Assembly (NCBI RefSeq): GCF_040566555.1
Contig: NZ_JBEWYP010000004.1
Coordinates: forward strand, 124,001 to 188,000
Direction of reading: 5' to 3'
Origin: Sediminicola sp040566555
GTDB taxonomy: Bacteria; Bacteroidota; Bacteroidia; Flavobacteriales; Flavobacteriaceae
Length of the DNA stretch: 64,000 nt
Made by a program: the position numbers and the translations under genes
Notes under the pieces: generated by a model
Seen by the model: only the letters and a program-made list of their open reading frames with translations
Told to the model about the DNA's origin: nothing
Database searches by the model: none
In this document: piece after piece, positions 27,051-35,859 of the stretch
Layout: each line of letters opens with the position of its first letter
How positions within the stretch are numbered: the stretch's first letter is position 1

Positions 27051-27110
27051 TTGATCAAGCGGTTGATCGTACGGCAACTTACCTTTTGATAGACCGTACG
27101 ATTGATTGAA
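27051..27110. promoter_or_regulatory. Operator-like cluster of TTGAT repeats and an inverted repeat
   Basis: Between the divergent lipoprotein and HPt genes, TTGATCAAGCGG (27051-27062) and TTGATCGTACGG (27063-27074) form a tandem repeat of 12 bp. ATCGTACGG (27066-27074) is inverted as CCGTACGAT (27094-27102) with a 19-nt spacer. Further TTGAT units start at 27086 and 27102. Such a layout suggests a dimeric regulator site, perhaps of the LytTR protein encoded next door. That link is inference. Confidence 0.5.
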
Positions 27111-27173
27111 TAATGCGTTGTATATGAATTGCTTACATTTATGTCTAAAGGATGGAAATAGAACATAACACAC

Positions 27174-27548
27174 ATGATTGAACCTCAAATGAGATATATA
27201 AATCTTGAAAATTTAGAAAATATCTCAAGAGGAGATGACAAACGTCTCTTTAAATATCTAATACAGTTTAGGGAGTTGATTCCAGAGCGTACCGCACAAT
27301 TACAGAACGCATTGCAATTGGCAGACAGGGTGCAAATTCGTCAGATACTGCATAAGATGAGCCCACAGCTTCAATTTTTTGGTATTACCAATGTGGTGGA
27401 CCCCATTCAAAGGTTGGAATGCGAGTACCAAACTATGGCTATTGATGAACTCAATACCCTGGTGACGAAAATTTTAGTAACTTTAGAAAAAGCTCTCATA
27501 GAAGTTTCCCAACTAATAGACTATAAACAAAACAACCAAAACACATGA
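27174..27548 (+). CDS. HPt-type histidine phosphotransfer protein
   Basis: 124 residues, all helical, with the HPt motif around His60 in RQILHKMSPQLQFFG (family pattern HxLKGxxxxxG). HPt proteins pass phosphate from a hybrid kinase receiver domain to a final response regulator. The gene overlaps the next (LytTR regulator) by 4 bp (ATGA), and that one overlaps the hybrid kinase by 8 bp, so the relay kinase REC, HPt, LytTR is encoded in one operon. A start at ATG 27189 is also possible. Confidence 0.82.
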   Translation: MIEPQMRYINLENLENISRGDDKRLFKYLIQFRELIPERTAQLQNALQLADRVQIRQILHKMSPQLQFFGITNVVDPIQRLECEYQTMAIDELNTLVTKILVTLEKALIEVSQLIDYKQNNQNT

Positions 27549-28300
27549 CCGGAAGCATATCATGTCTGATAGTTGATGATGATCCCTTTATTCAGAACTT
27601 GCTTTCTGATAAGCTTCAACAGTATTTCCCAGATATTGTAGTCTTGGCGCAATGCAATAATGGACAAGATGGAATTGCAAAAATTTCTGAGTTATTACCG
27701 GAGCTGGTATTTCTAGATGTTGAAATGTCGGATATGACTGGCTTTGAGTTATTAACACAGGTAGACCATATCAATTTTAAAATCATATTCATTACCTCCT
27801 ATAAACACTATGCGATTAAAGCCATTAAATTCAACGCTTTGGATTATTTGTTGAAACCGTTTGACCTGGGGGAATTAAAAAATGCCATTAAGCGTTTTAA
27901 AGAAAGCAGAAGAGATAGCTATAACCCATTAACAACAGCGCTCACTAATATCAAAAGTAAATATGCGAAAGATCAAATCTTAATCTTACGTACCCAAGAG
28001 GGAGGGATGCAACTTGCATTAAACGAAATCATTAGGGTAGAAGGTGATCGTAATTACAGTTATGTGCATCTTATCAAAAATCGTCGAGAGCTGGTCTCGA
28101 AAACATTAAGCGCTATTGAAGAACTTTTGGAGGATAAAGGCTTTTTTAGATGCCATAAATCCCATTTAGTGAATAGAGCACATATTGTCTGTGAGCCCAA
28201 AAATCTTCATATCAACCTATCCAACCAAACCACTATTCCCATCTCCAGAAGAAAAAAAGAGGCATTCTATGAGTGGTATAAAACATCAGATCATGATTAA
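27545..28300 (+). CDS. LytTR-family response regulator
   Basis: 251 residues. Receiver domain first: acidic pair in IVDDDPF, phospho-acceptor Asp58 in LVFLDVEMSDMTGFE, the Thr/Ser position in FITSYKHYA, and the LKPF lysine. The LytTR DNA-binding domain is at the C-terminus (IRVEGDRNYSYVHL, FFRCHKSHLVNRAHI). LytTR proteins bind paired direct repeats, and the repeat cluster at 27051 is a plausible target. Middle gene of the three-gene signalling operon. Confidence 0.92.
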   Translation: MTGSISCLIVDDDPFIQNLLSDKLQQYFPDIVVLAQCNNGQDGIAKISELLPELVFLDVEMSDMTGFELLTQVDHINFKIIFITSYKHYAIKAIKFNALDYLLKPFDLGELKNAIKRFKESRRDSYNPLTTALTNIKSKYAKDQILILRTQEGGMQLALNEIIRVEGDRNYSYVHLIKNRRELVSKTLSAIEELLEDKGFFRCHKSHLVNRAHIVCEPKNLHINLSNQTTIPISRRKKEAFYEWYKTSDHD

Positions 28301-31300
28301 AAAATTAGTTTTAGCGCTGGTAGTTTTCAACTGTTTTATGTCATTTGGGCAAGAGGCTTGGTTAGACTCTATTGCAATTTATAGGGATGCTGAGGCCAAG
28401 CTAGATTCTATTGAGATATGGGAAGGACAAGCCACAAAGGCGCAACAGGTTAAAGATCTGGATACTGAAATGATGGCCTTGTATAATATACTGGATACAA
28501 AAGTTATGGATTTTAATAACCTAAATCGTTCAGTGAAATATAAAGAGTTCTCCAGATTGGAAACACTGATTTTGCAAAATCCAACACATCCCACCACAAA
28601 AAAAATAATAGCTGGTTTTTACTCTCTACTTGGGCTTCATAGCTGGTTTCAGAGATATGCAAAAAAAATAAATGAGGGAGTCATTGATGAACATCTGACC
28701 GAAAAAGCAATTGAAAGTCTTGAAAAGTCTCAAAAACTGGCCAAAGAGGAGAATAATTGGAAGTTGTATTATGAGGCCAAAATATTTCTAGATGGAAATC
28801 TTAAAGGTTATTCTTTAAAAGAGAATTTGAAATGGATGTTAGAGATGGAAACAGAGCTTCTGGAGAAAGACCAATTGGAAGCACTACCTAGATTATATGC
28901 CGCTATTGGCTTTACGTATAGGTTTTTGGGAGAAAATCTAAATGCAATAACCTACTATGAAAAATATATCACTAAAGAACAACCCAAATGGCGACTAAAT
29001 CGGAGTCTTGTGCATTTGAGCAATATTTATATGGAACTGAATAAACCCGAAATCTCACTATACTATGCCCAAAGGAGCCTTTATTTTGCGGAAGCCTATG
29101 ATACCCAACTTAATTTAGAGGTACATGCTCATTTGGGCAATGCATACCTAATGTTAAACAATTTAAAAAAAGCACAATATCACTATGATAAGCATCAAAT
29201 ATTACTAGATGATTTGAATACTACTCGCTTGGAAATATTACAGAATAAAGTGTCAAAAGCCATTGCTGCAAACGATGTTTCAGCTGAATTAATTGCACGA
29301 ATTGATCTTGCAGAATTTAAAACCTGGGATCTAGGAGATATGGAGCTTTCTTATGTAGAGTTGCTTGCTGTTCAAAATTTAATGGATGAAAATTCCCAAT
29401 TTAAAGAGCTGCCCGAGGCAATTCCATTTTATATACATTTGGGATTACTGCTCAATTACCAAGAAAAATTTGTTGATAGTGAATTCTACTTAGATAAAGG
29501 CTACGCACTTGCTAAAAAAAATAAGGCTAAGTCCCCAGTTATTTATTATGATGCTGCTTTTAGATTAATTCAATTATATGGAAGAAATGGAGATAAAAAT
29601 TCTTTGCTCAACTTTTATCCTCAAATAGAAAAGGAAATTCTAGAAAAGGGGGATAGAAGCGAATTATTTCAAGCAGCATTCTATGGTTTTCTGGGAGGTG
29701 GGTACATGGAATTAAAGGAATATGAAACAGCCTTGATCTATACAAGAAAAAGCATTGCAGCCAAAGAAATAGCTCTTCCATACGTTATCCAGTCCCAAAT
29801 TTATTTAGCATTAAAGCAATTGGACGCGGCCATTTTTTCTGGTAAAAGAGGCCTTATATTGTTAAAAGCAAACAATAGCCATCTTGATCAATGGTTTGCC
29901 CATAAATCCCTGGGAGTTGCATACCGTCAATTGGGGCACTTCGAAAATGCTCTGTACCATCTTTCCGAATTTGAACGTTTGGATGCCAAACTTTTTTCAG
30001 GAGAAAGCGCTTATAGAGTGGGGATTATTGATCAGGAACGAGAGAAGGAAAAGGCAGCTTTAAAATCAGCCATTAACAATCAGAAGTATAGTAGCCAACG
30101 TAAAATTTTATGGCTAGTAGGCGGTGGTGCCATCCTCTTTGCCCTTGGACTGTTTTTTATACTAAACAGATTAAAGGTCATCCGTAAGCAAAATAAGATA
30201 ATAGCATCAGAAAAGGAACGTGCGGAGCAATCGGAGAAATATAAAGAGAAGTTTTTGGCCAATATGAGCCATGAGATTAGAACGCCCATGCACGCCATAT
30301 CAGGTATGTTGAACACCCTGAAACGGCAAAAACACCCCAAATCTCAAGACCGCTATCTCAATGCCATGAGAATTAGTTCTGATAGCCTACTTGTGCTCCT
30401 CAATGATATATTGGACCTATCTAAAATTGAATCTGGCAATTTGGATATGGTGCAGGTAAAAATGAACGTTCATGAAATTGTAGACAATGTCATTGGGCTG
30501 TTAAGGTTTAAAGCCGAAGAAAAGGGACTGGTCCTTACAAAAAAAATCCCCGACGATTTTCCAAAATCAATTATTGGCGACCCGGGAAGGTTACGCCAAA
30601 TACTTCTTAATCTAGTGGGCAATGCATTGAAATTTACTGAAAAAGGCAGTGTTGAGATTGAAATTTCTGAAATTGAAGACCAAGTTAAAATAGCCATAAA
30701 CGACACGGGAAAAGGAATTCCAAAAGAAGAATTCACCGCGATTTTCAATTCTTTTCATCAGGGTTCAATTGTTCGCAATGGTATATATGGAGGAACTGGT
30801 TTAGGCCTAGCGATTTCAAGGCAACTAGTGGAGCTCCAAGGTGGAAAAATTTGGGTAGAGAGCAAAGAAAAAGTAGGCAGTTCCTTTTTCGTCCAATTGC
30901 CTCTTATCTTGGCAGAAGAAGGGAAGGCTTTAAAGACTGGGCTAACAGAGACCGAATTAAAAGCACTAGGAGAGCAGATGCCCGGATTGTCCTTACTTAT
31001 TGCTGAGGATAACGAATTCAATATAATGGTAGTGAGGGATGACCTGGAATGGTATATCCCGGAAGTTAAATTAACCTTTGCCCAAAATGGCCTAGAAGCA
31101 GTGGATGCGTTTAAGAAAAAATCTTTTGATTTGGTTCTTATGGATGTACAAATGCCAGAAATGAACGGGTACGAAGCAACAAAGGAAATTAGAAAATATG
31201 AGGCGATTAAGAAAAATGAGACTTCTACCCCAATAATTGCCATGACGGCAAGTTTAATGAAAGAGCAAATTTCCAGTTGTTATGTTGCTGGAATGGACGG

Positions 31301-31388
31301 TTATATCCCTAAACCTTATAAGCCAGAGGAATTGATCAATGCACTTTATAATATTTCAATCGCAACTCCTATTGGAATATCAGAATAG
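28293..31388 (+). CDS. TPR-containing hybrid histidine kinase
   Basis: 1031 residues from ATG 28293, chosen because it gives a clean signal peptide (MIKKLVLALVVFNCFMSFGQ) and an 8-bp overlap with the regulator; the frame stays open 36 codons further up inside the LytTR gene. The periplasmic part is about 580 residues of TPR-like helices (YEKYITKEQPKWRLNRSL, HYDKHQILLDDL), then a TM of about 22 residues (ILWLVGGGAILFALGLFFIL), a coiled coil, HisKA with His660 in NMSHEIRTPMHAIS, HATPase_c (DTGKGIP, GTGLGLAI), and a receiver with Asp951 in LVLMDVQMPEMNGYEA. A TPR sensor outside the membrane suggests detection of a protein or peptide ligand. Confidence 0.92.
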   Translation: MIKKLVLALVVFNCFMSFGQEAWLDSIAIYRDAEAKLDSIEIWEGQATKAQQVKDLDTEMMALYNILDTKVMDFNNLNRSVKYKEFSRLETLILQNPTHPTTKKIIAGFYSLLGLHSWFQRYAKKINEGVIDEHLTEKAIESLEKSQKLAKEENNWKLYYEAKIFLDGNLKGYSLKENLKWMLEMETELLEKDQLEALPRLYAAIGFTYRFLGENLNAITYYEKYITKEQPKWRLNRSLVHLSNIYMELNKPEISLYYAQRSLYFAEAYDTQLNLEVHAHLGNAYLMLNNLKKAQYHYDKHQILLDDLNTTRLEILQNKVSKAIAANDVSAELIARIDLAEFKTWDLGDMELSYVELLAVQNLMDENSQFKELPEAIPFYIHLGLLLNYQEKFVDSEFYLDKGYALAKKNKAKSPVIYYDAAFRLIQLYGRNGDKNSLLNFYPQIEKEILEKGDRSELFQAAFYGFLGGGYMELKEYETALIYTRKSIAAKEIALPYVIQSQIYLALKQLDAAIFSGKRGLILLKANNSHLDQWFAHKSLGVAYRQLGHFENALYHLSEFERLDAKLFSGESAYRVGIIDQEREKEKAALKSAINNQKYSSQRKILWLVGGGAILFALGLFFILNRLKVIRKQNKIIASEKERAEQSEKYKEKFLANMSHEIRTPMHAISGMLNTLKRQKHPKSQDRYLNAMRISSDSLLVLLNDILDLSKIESGNLDMVQVKMNVHEIVDNVIGLLRFKAEEKGLVLTKKIPDDFPKSIIGDPGRLRQILLNLVGNALKFTEKGSVEIEISEIEDQVKIAINDTGKGIPKEEFTAIFNSFHQGSIVRNGIYGGTGLGLAISRQLVELQGGKIWVESKEKVGSSFFVQLPLILAEEGKALKTGLTETELKALGEQMPGLSLLIAEDNEFNIMVVRDDLEWYIPEVKLTFAQNGLEAVDAFKKKSFDLVLMDVQMPEMNGYEATKEIRKYEAIKKNETSTPIIAMTASLMKEQISSCYVAGMDGYIPKPYKPEELINALYNISIATPIGISE

Positions 31389-31764
31389 GGTATTTTAAAG
31401 TTCTCCATTGTAGGAATAATTTAATTTTCATTGTAGTTGCCCATATTTTCTGAGACTTCGGGGCCGTCCGGACCACTTAAAGCCTTCAACGCAAGTTGGG
31501 GGCTGAAAAAGCATTTTAATATTTCCTCTTTCTTGCAATAAAACATCCGTAATTATTAATATGAGTCTATTTTAATGACAATTGGATTAAACAGATGTGT
31601 TATATTTACCTACACTTGTACTTTATCCCACATTTTTGAAGGTTGGACAGATTAATTTTGTTTGTGGGGCAAACCAACTTAATTTTAATTAAAAATGTAA
31701 CTGGTTGAATTACTTTGTTTTAGAGCTTGGGTATTCATACTGGTTCTTGTGCATTTAATAACTG
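31389..31764. other. Intergenic region after the kinase operon, with tRNA-Asp repeat copy 3
   Basis: 376 bp with no convincing gene. The only structure found is the 53-bp repeat at 31452-31504. The rest is AT-rich, with no clear terminator after the kinase other than the hairpin inside that repeat, which has lost its T tail. Confidence 0.4.
31452..31504 (+). repeat. Partial duplicate of tRNA-Asp 3' end plus terminator stem (copy 3)
   Basis: 53 bp identical to 26182-26234 except one base (A at 31475 for G at 26205), that is GAGACTTCGGGG, the tRNA 3' end, and the terminator stem. It is a direct repeat of copy 2 at a distance of 5270 bp, enclosing the lipoprotein and signalling genes. The terminator T run is lost (GGCTGAAAAA). 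Confidence 0.85.
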
Positions 31765-32091
31765 ATGGAAAAGTCTAAGTTAGTCATGAAAAAAACTACC
31801 ACCCTATTGTGGATTGCCTTAGTGGTAGTCATTATAGGCTTTGGGGTAGGGATATATCTTCAGGATTTAAAACATCAGGAAAGTACCGAAGCTGCATGGA
31901 AGGCCAATAGGTTCAATATGGAACGGTTTTATAAGATACGTAGGTTCACCGGAGAAATTAACGAAGGAAACTGGCACACAATGCGTGATAGTATTGGACG
32001 GCAACTGGACAGCTTTATGATTTTAAGGTACAGAAAGGAAATGGATAGCCTTAACGAAAAAAGAGCGATGGGCAATCAGTATAATAACTAA
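31765..32091 (+). CDS. Single-pass membrane protein of unknown function, 108 aa
   Basis: One membrane segment (LLWIALVVVIIGFGVGIYL), short cytosolic head, and a charged helical tail of about 75 residues (WKANRFNMERFYKIRRFTGE) that probably lies in the periplasm. ATG 31786 (MKKTTTLLW) is an equally good start and gives 101 aa. No family recognised. First of a row of small envelope-type genes up to 34390. Confidence 0.6.
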   Translation: MEKSKLVMKKTTTLLWIALVVVIIGFGVGIYLQDLKHQESTEAAWKANRFNMERFYKIRRFTGEINEGNWHTMRDSIGRQLDSFMILRYRKEMDSLNEKRAMGNQYNN

Positions 32092-32259
32092 CCCAATAGG
32101 TACTTCAATACATATCTTGTTCCCTGAAATACAGTTTACTTCGATTAAATGTTTCCTGTTAGGGCTTTAACGATGTTTCCTTCCACTTTAGCCATTGTTG
32201 TAAGAATTTACCATCCTTAGCTTTAAGTTTGTCCCGAACTTAATCGAAAAAACAACAAT

Positions 32260-32430
32260 ATGAAGACAATTTTACTCGTAAGAAATATTTACCTAGACGG
32301 ATTTAAGAATATAGGAAACTTTGTGGTACGTAACTATTTCAAAGCTTTCGCCATCTTTAGCTTTATCATGTTCGCTGTGGTGATGTATGCCTTTGTTTTT
32401 AGAGTCGTAACAGGTTATGCGTTTGACTAA
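32260..32430 (+). CDS. Small membrane protein, DUF4492-like, 56 aa
   Basis: ATG 32260 to TAA 32430. The sequence has VRNIYLDGFKNI followed by a basic patch and one membrane segment (FAIFSFIMFAVVMYAFVF). The YLDGFKNI part resembles the DUF4492 family of very small Bacteroidota membrane proteins, some of which lie beside cytochrome bd oxidase genes; none is here. The link is from memory and tentative, but the hydrophobic pattern and clean start favour a real gene. Confidence 0.55.
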   Translation: MKTILLVRNIYLDGFKNIGNFVVRNYFKAFAIFSFIMFAVVMYAFVFRVVTGYAFD

Positions 32431-32640
32431 GATCCCATTTCCGTTAATACAATAGTGTTTATGTCTGAACTCGAATCAGTTCATATGTTTACATAGTTCC
32501 ATTGTTGGGAAGTGAATATTCTCTTACAAAAACCGATAATATACACGTGGACAACCTTTTCTTCTTGTTTGGCAACAAAAATAGTGGCTGATATAAGAAA
32601 GATTCTAGTTTTGTTTGGACATTAATTAAAGTCCAAACCC

Positions 32641-33141
32641 ATGAAAAACAGAATTTTAGTGTTCATTTGTTTATTTTTTGCCGTTGCCTCATACGCACAG
32701 GAAGGATTGAAAGCAGGGATACAAGGCGGGATGCCCTTTGATGACTTTAATGATGATGTGTCACTGACCCTAGGTGTGGATGTGGGCTATATGTGGGCAC
32801 TTGGAGAAGTTGTTGATGCAGGCATTACAATGGGATTTATTAATGGTTTTCCTGAAACCTTCCACTCAGATATAGTACGCGAAGATTTGCCTCATGTCCA
32901 ATTTGTGCCTCTTGCTGCCTCAGTAAGAATATGGGCCGGGAATTCCTTTTCTTTTGGTGTAGATGGCGGACAAGCGCTAGGCATAAATAAGGATAATGAA
33001 GGAGGTCTCTATTACCGACCCCAAATTGGATACCTGGTCGACTCCAATGCCGAATTGAACCTGTCCTATACCGCCATTGAATTGGATGGAAAAACATGGA
33101 CTACCTTAAACATTGGATTGCTATATACCTTTACCTTTTAA
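32641..33141 (+). CDS. Outer-membrane beta-barrel-like protein, 166 aa
   Basis: Signal peptide MKNRILVFICLFFAVASYAQ, cleaved after AQ. The mature part alternates hydrophobic and polar residues with Gly/aromatic turns (LKAGIQGGMPFDDF, TLGVDVGYMWALGEVVDAG) and ends in a C-terminal aromatic strand (NIGLLYTFTF), the usual sign of a small 8-strand barrel in Bacteroidota. Function unknown. It stands alone on the plus strand with gaps of about 210 bp on each side. Confidence 0.75.
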   Translation: MKNRILVFICLFFAVASYAQEGLKAGIQGGMPFDDFNDDVSLTLGVDVGYMWALGEVVDAGITMGFINGFPETFHSDIVREDLPHVQFVPLAASVRIWAGNSFSFGVDGGQALGINKDNEGGLYYRPQIGYLVDSNAELNLSYTAIELDGKTWTTLNIGLLYTFTF

Positions 33142-33357
33142 GCTCCAATAAGTATATCCTTTCCCTAAACTTCACTTACTTTAATTACTAGCCCTTTCAA
33201 TTTATGGGATTCAATTCCTAGTTTCTAATTGAAATTTTATTAGGGATATAAACAACTTACAGCCAGATTTTTAAAGCTTTGGTTGAAGGGAAAACGTGAA
33301 CACCAATAGCCTAATAAATTAACATTTACTTAACGTTTTAATATATACATTTACTCC

Positions 33358-33732
33358 GTGAAACGAGTGAAACACTTTGGCTTTTTAAGCCTTTTGCTTT
33401 TGATACTTTTTTGGGGTATCGGGAATGCGGTGTATGCATTGCCCCAAGCTTCCATTCCCCTGAATTCACAAGCTGGCAACCAGATTAAATTAAAAAAACT
33501 CTTAAATAAGGAAGGAGTTCTTTTTAACTTTCAGCAACAAGAATTTGAAACTGTTATACAACTTTCAGTCCTTGATAAACTAAATACGGAGTATTGGCTG
33601 GTTTCAAAAAGGACGGCCACTACCGTATGTAATCTTAGTGGTTTTGAACTTCAGTATATTATCTATTCCAATACCATAGAACCTGGGTTGGATTCGTTGA
33701 CCATGATATTCCCTTTCCATTCCTATATTTAA
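33358..33732 (+). CDS. Secreted or periplasmic protein of unknown function, 124 aa
   Basis: The frame begins with GTG 33358 (a second GTG at 33367) and shows a signal peptide (FGFLSLLLLILFWGIGNAVYA) followed by a 95-residue mature chain (KKLLNKEGVLFNFQQQEFET, SVLDKLNTEYWLVSKR). No ATG is available upstream in frame. No family recognised. One Cys in the mature part (TTVCNLSG), so no internal disulfide. Confidence 0.5.
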   Translation: MKRVKHFGFLSLLLLILFWGIGNAVYALPQASIPLNSQAGNQIKLKKLLNKEGVLFNFQQQEFETVIQLSVLDKLNTEYWLVSKRTATTVCNLSGFELQYIIYSNTIEPGLDSLTMIFPFHSYI

Positions 33733-33880
33733 AATTGTTGGTAAATCAAATCTTGTTTGGAGGAGCCCCGTTGTTTCTCTGAATTTTGGTCGCACCTGTA
33801 TTTGTCCCAAAACGGGCCATTATTGTAGTGCATCTTTAAAAAACACCAATCATTTTATTTTAAAATTTAAATATTTAGTC

Positions 33881-34390
33881 ATGGAATTAGAATTAGTAAT
33901 TATATCATTAGTACTTGTAGCAAGTGTTTTCGTACCGTTTTTTATAATTGATTTCTCCGGTAAAAGTGGAATCGCACAAATGAAAAAACTGTTTAAATTA
34001 GAACTGGTCAAGAACAATTTAAAATTGACCGAGCAAGAAAATTGGGGCAATACCTTTATTGGTGTCGACAGAGAACAGAAAAAAATGCTTTTCATGAAAT
34101 TTTCGGAAGTAGACCCTAGTATTCATCTAATCGATTTAAGTAAAATTCAAGCTTGTGAAATAGACAGCAAAATAGGTAGTGTAAAAACAAAAGTCAAAAA
34201 GGAGAATATTTTAAAGCAACTAAATCTTAAAATTAGTCCTATAGATACTAGAAATCCTGAAGTAATCCTAAATTTCTACGATTGGGAAGGAATTTATAGT
34301 GAGGATTTTGAAATGGCCAGAGCTGAAAAATGGAAAACCATCATTAAGTCGCTTATGACAACCATTGTCACGGGTAAGAGGGCAGCATAA
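33881..34390 (+). CDS. Membrane-anchored protein of unknown function, 169 aa
   Basis: An N-terminal membrane anchor (LVIISLVLVASVFVPFFIID) followed by a soluble alpha/beta domain of about 140 residues (FIGVDREQKKMLFMKFSEVD, IHLIDLSKIQACEID). The short repeated-strand look is that of small PH-like or lipid-facing domains, but I cannot assign a family. It lies 85 bp before nhaD on the same strand; co-transcription is possible. Confidence 0.6.
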   Translation: MELELVIISLVLVASVFVPFFIIDFSGKSGIAQMKKLFKLELVKNNLKLTEQENWGNTFIGVDREQKKMLFMKFSEVDPSIHLIDLSKIQACEIDSKIGSVKTKVKKENILKQLNLKISPIDTRNPEVILNFYDWEGIYSEDFEMARAEKWKTIIKSLMTTIVTGKRAA

Positions 34391-34475
34391 CTTTAGTAAC
34401 CAATTAAAATCATAAACCAATGAAAGCAAAATTGAAAGCCTGGATGTGTATCAGTAATCCCCAGTGTAGGTAACC

Positions 34476-35741
34476 ATGGAAATTACGATCATAGTTTTCG
34501 TTATTGGCTATTTTTTGATCGCCATGGAGCATGTTGTGAAGCTTGATAAGGCAGCAACAGCTCTTTTTACTGGAGTACTGTTGTGGGTGCTATTGGTTTT
34601 TAACCAAGCTGAACTTAGTGAAACAATAGTTCATCTCAAGGAGCACTTTGAGGAAATCTCGGAAATCCTCTTCTTCCTTTTAGGGGCCATGACCATTGTG
34701 GAACTTATAGATTCCCATGATGGGTTCAAGGTCATTCATAAGGTGATTAAGACAACGGATAAACGAGCGCTCTTATGGATTTTGACTATTTTGACGTTCT
34801 TCCTATCCGCTGTATTGGATAACCTTACTACCACCATCGTCATGATTGCCCTGTTGAAAAAGTTCATGGACACTAAAAATGACTTATGGTATTTTGCAGG
34901 GTTTATTGTGATTGCGGCAAATGCTGGAGGGGCATGGTCTCCAATTGGGGATGTAACAACCATTATGTTATGGAACGGCGGGCAGGTATCTACCCACTCC
35001 ATCATTACGGAGGTCTTTTGGCCAAGTGTAGCCTGCTTACTTGCACCCCTGGTTTTGGTATCGTTCTTTCTAAAAGGTAAGGTGCAAAGTGTGGTTTTGG
35101 AACATAAAACAAATCATGACCAGATCGGGGATGGCGAAAGTATGTTTGTACTTATTTTAGGGGTACTTTCTTTATTGTTCGTGCCTGTGTTTAAAACAAT
35201 GACACATTTGCCCCCATTCATGGGTATGTTGTTCAGTTTGTCAATACTTTGGTTAGCCACTGAGATCATACACCGTAAAAAACCGTTGGAGATAAAGCAT
35301 CACTATTCGGTAGCCAATACCATTAGGCGTATAGACACCCCGAGCATCCTGTTTTTCATGGGTATTTTACTTGCTGTTGCGGCAATGCAGACCAATGGGG
35401 TGCTGGGGGCCGTAGGGAAATCTTTGGACAACTCCTTTGATAGTTACTATGTCACCAATATTCTGTTAGGACTTTTGTCGTCTATTGTGGATAACGTGCC
35501 GTTAGTGGCCGGGGCAATGGGGATGTATTCCATGGAACGTTTTCCGCAGGACCATGAATTTTGGAACTTCATGGCCTACTGTGCCGGTACGGGTGGTAGT
35601 GCCTTGATTATCGGTTCTGCCGCTGGTGTTGCGGCTATGGGTATTTTGAAGATAGATTTCATTTGGTACCTTAAACGCATAACATGGTTGGCCCTTCTTG
35701 GTTATTTTGCCGGGATAGTGGTGTTTATTTTGATGAAATAA
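34476..35741 (+). CDS. nhaD: Na+/H+ antiporter NhaD
   Basis: 421-residue polytopic protein of the NhaD/ArsB ion-transporter superfamily that exports Na+ (and Li+) for H+, typical of marine bacteria. Recognisable motifs are TIVELIDSHDGFKVI, LDNLTTTIVMIALLKKFM, and WSPIGDVTTIMLWNGGQVST in the first half, with a second SSIVDNVPLVAGAMGMY repeat near the C-terminus. About 11 to 12 membrane segments. It ends at a strong bidirectional terminator shared with the convergent kinase gene. Confidence 0.92.
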   Translation: MEITIIVFVIGYFLIAMEHVVKLDKAATALFTGVLLWVLLVFNQAELSETIVHLKEHFEEISEILFFLLGAMTIVELIDSHDGFKVIHKVIKTTDKRALLWILTILTFFLSAVLDNLTTTIVMIALLKKFMDTKNDLWYFAGFIVIAANAGGAWSPIGDVTTIMLWNGGQVSTHSIITEVFWPSVACLLAPLVLVSFFLKGKVQSVVLEHKTNHDQIGDGESMFVLILGVLSLLFVPVFKTMTHLPPFMGMLFSLSILWLATEIIHRKKPLEIKHHYSVANTIRRIDTPSILFFMGILLAVAAMQTNGVLGAVGKSLDNSFDSYYVTNILLGLLSSIVDNVPLVAGAMGMYSMERFPQDHEFWNFMAYCAGTGGSALIIGSAAGVAAMGILKIDFIWYLKRITWLALLGYFAGIVVFILMK

Positions 35742-35811
35742 TGACATAGAACGATAGTCCATTGCGCATTAATTTTATGCTAAATTGGAAATAGTTGGTT
35801 GTAAGAAACTG

Positions 35812-35851
35812 AACACGATCACCTTCAACGATACTTGAAGGTGATTGTGTT
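35812..35851. terminator. Bidirectional terminator between nhaD and the sugar kinase gene
   Basis: AACACGATCACCTTCAA pairs with TTGAAGGTGATTGTGTT (17 bp, one G-T) around a 6-nt loop. It is the only structure between two convergent genes. Confidence 0.85.
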
Positions 35852-35859
35852 ATTACTAT

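Noticed and set aside
34430..34474. Tiny frame of 17 codons before nhaD (MKAKLKAWMCISNPQCR)
   Set aside because: Too short to support as a leader peptide; no attenuator-like pairing follows it before nhaD.
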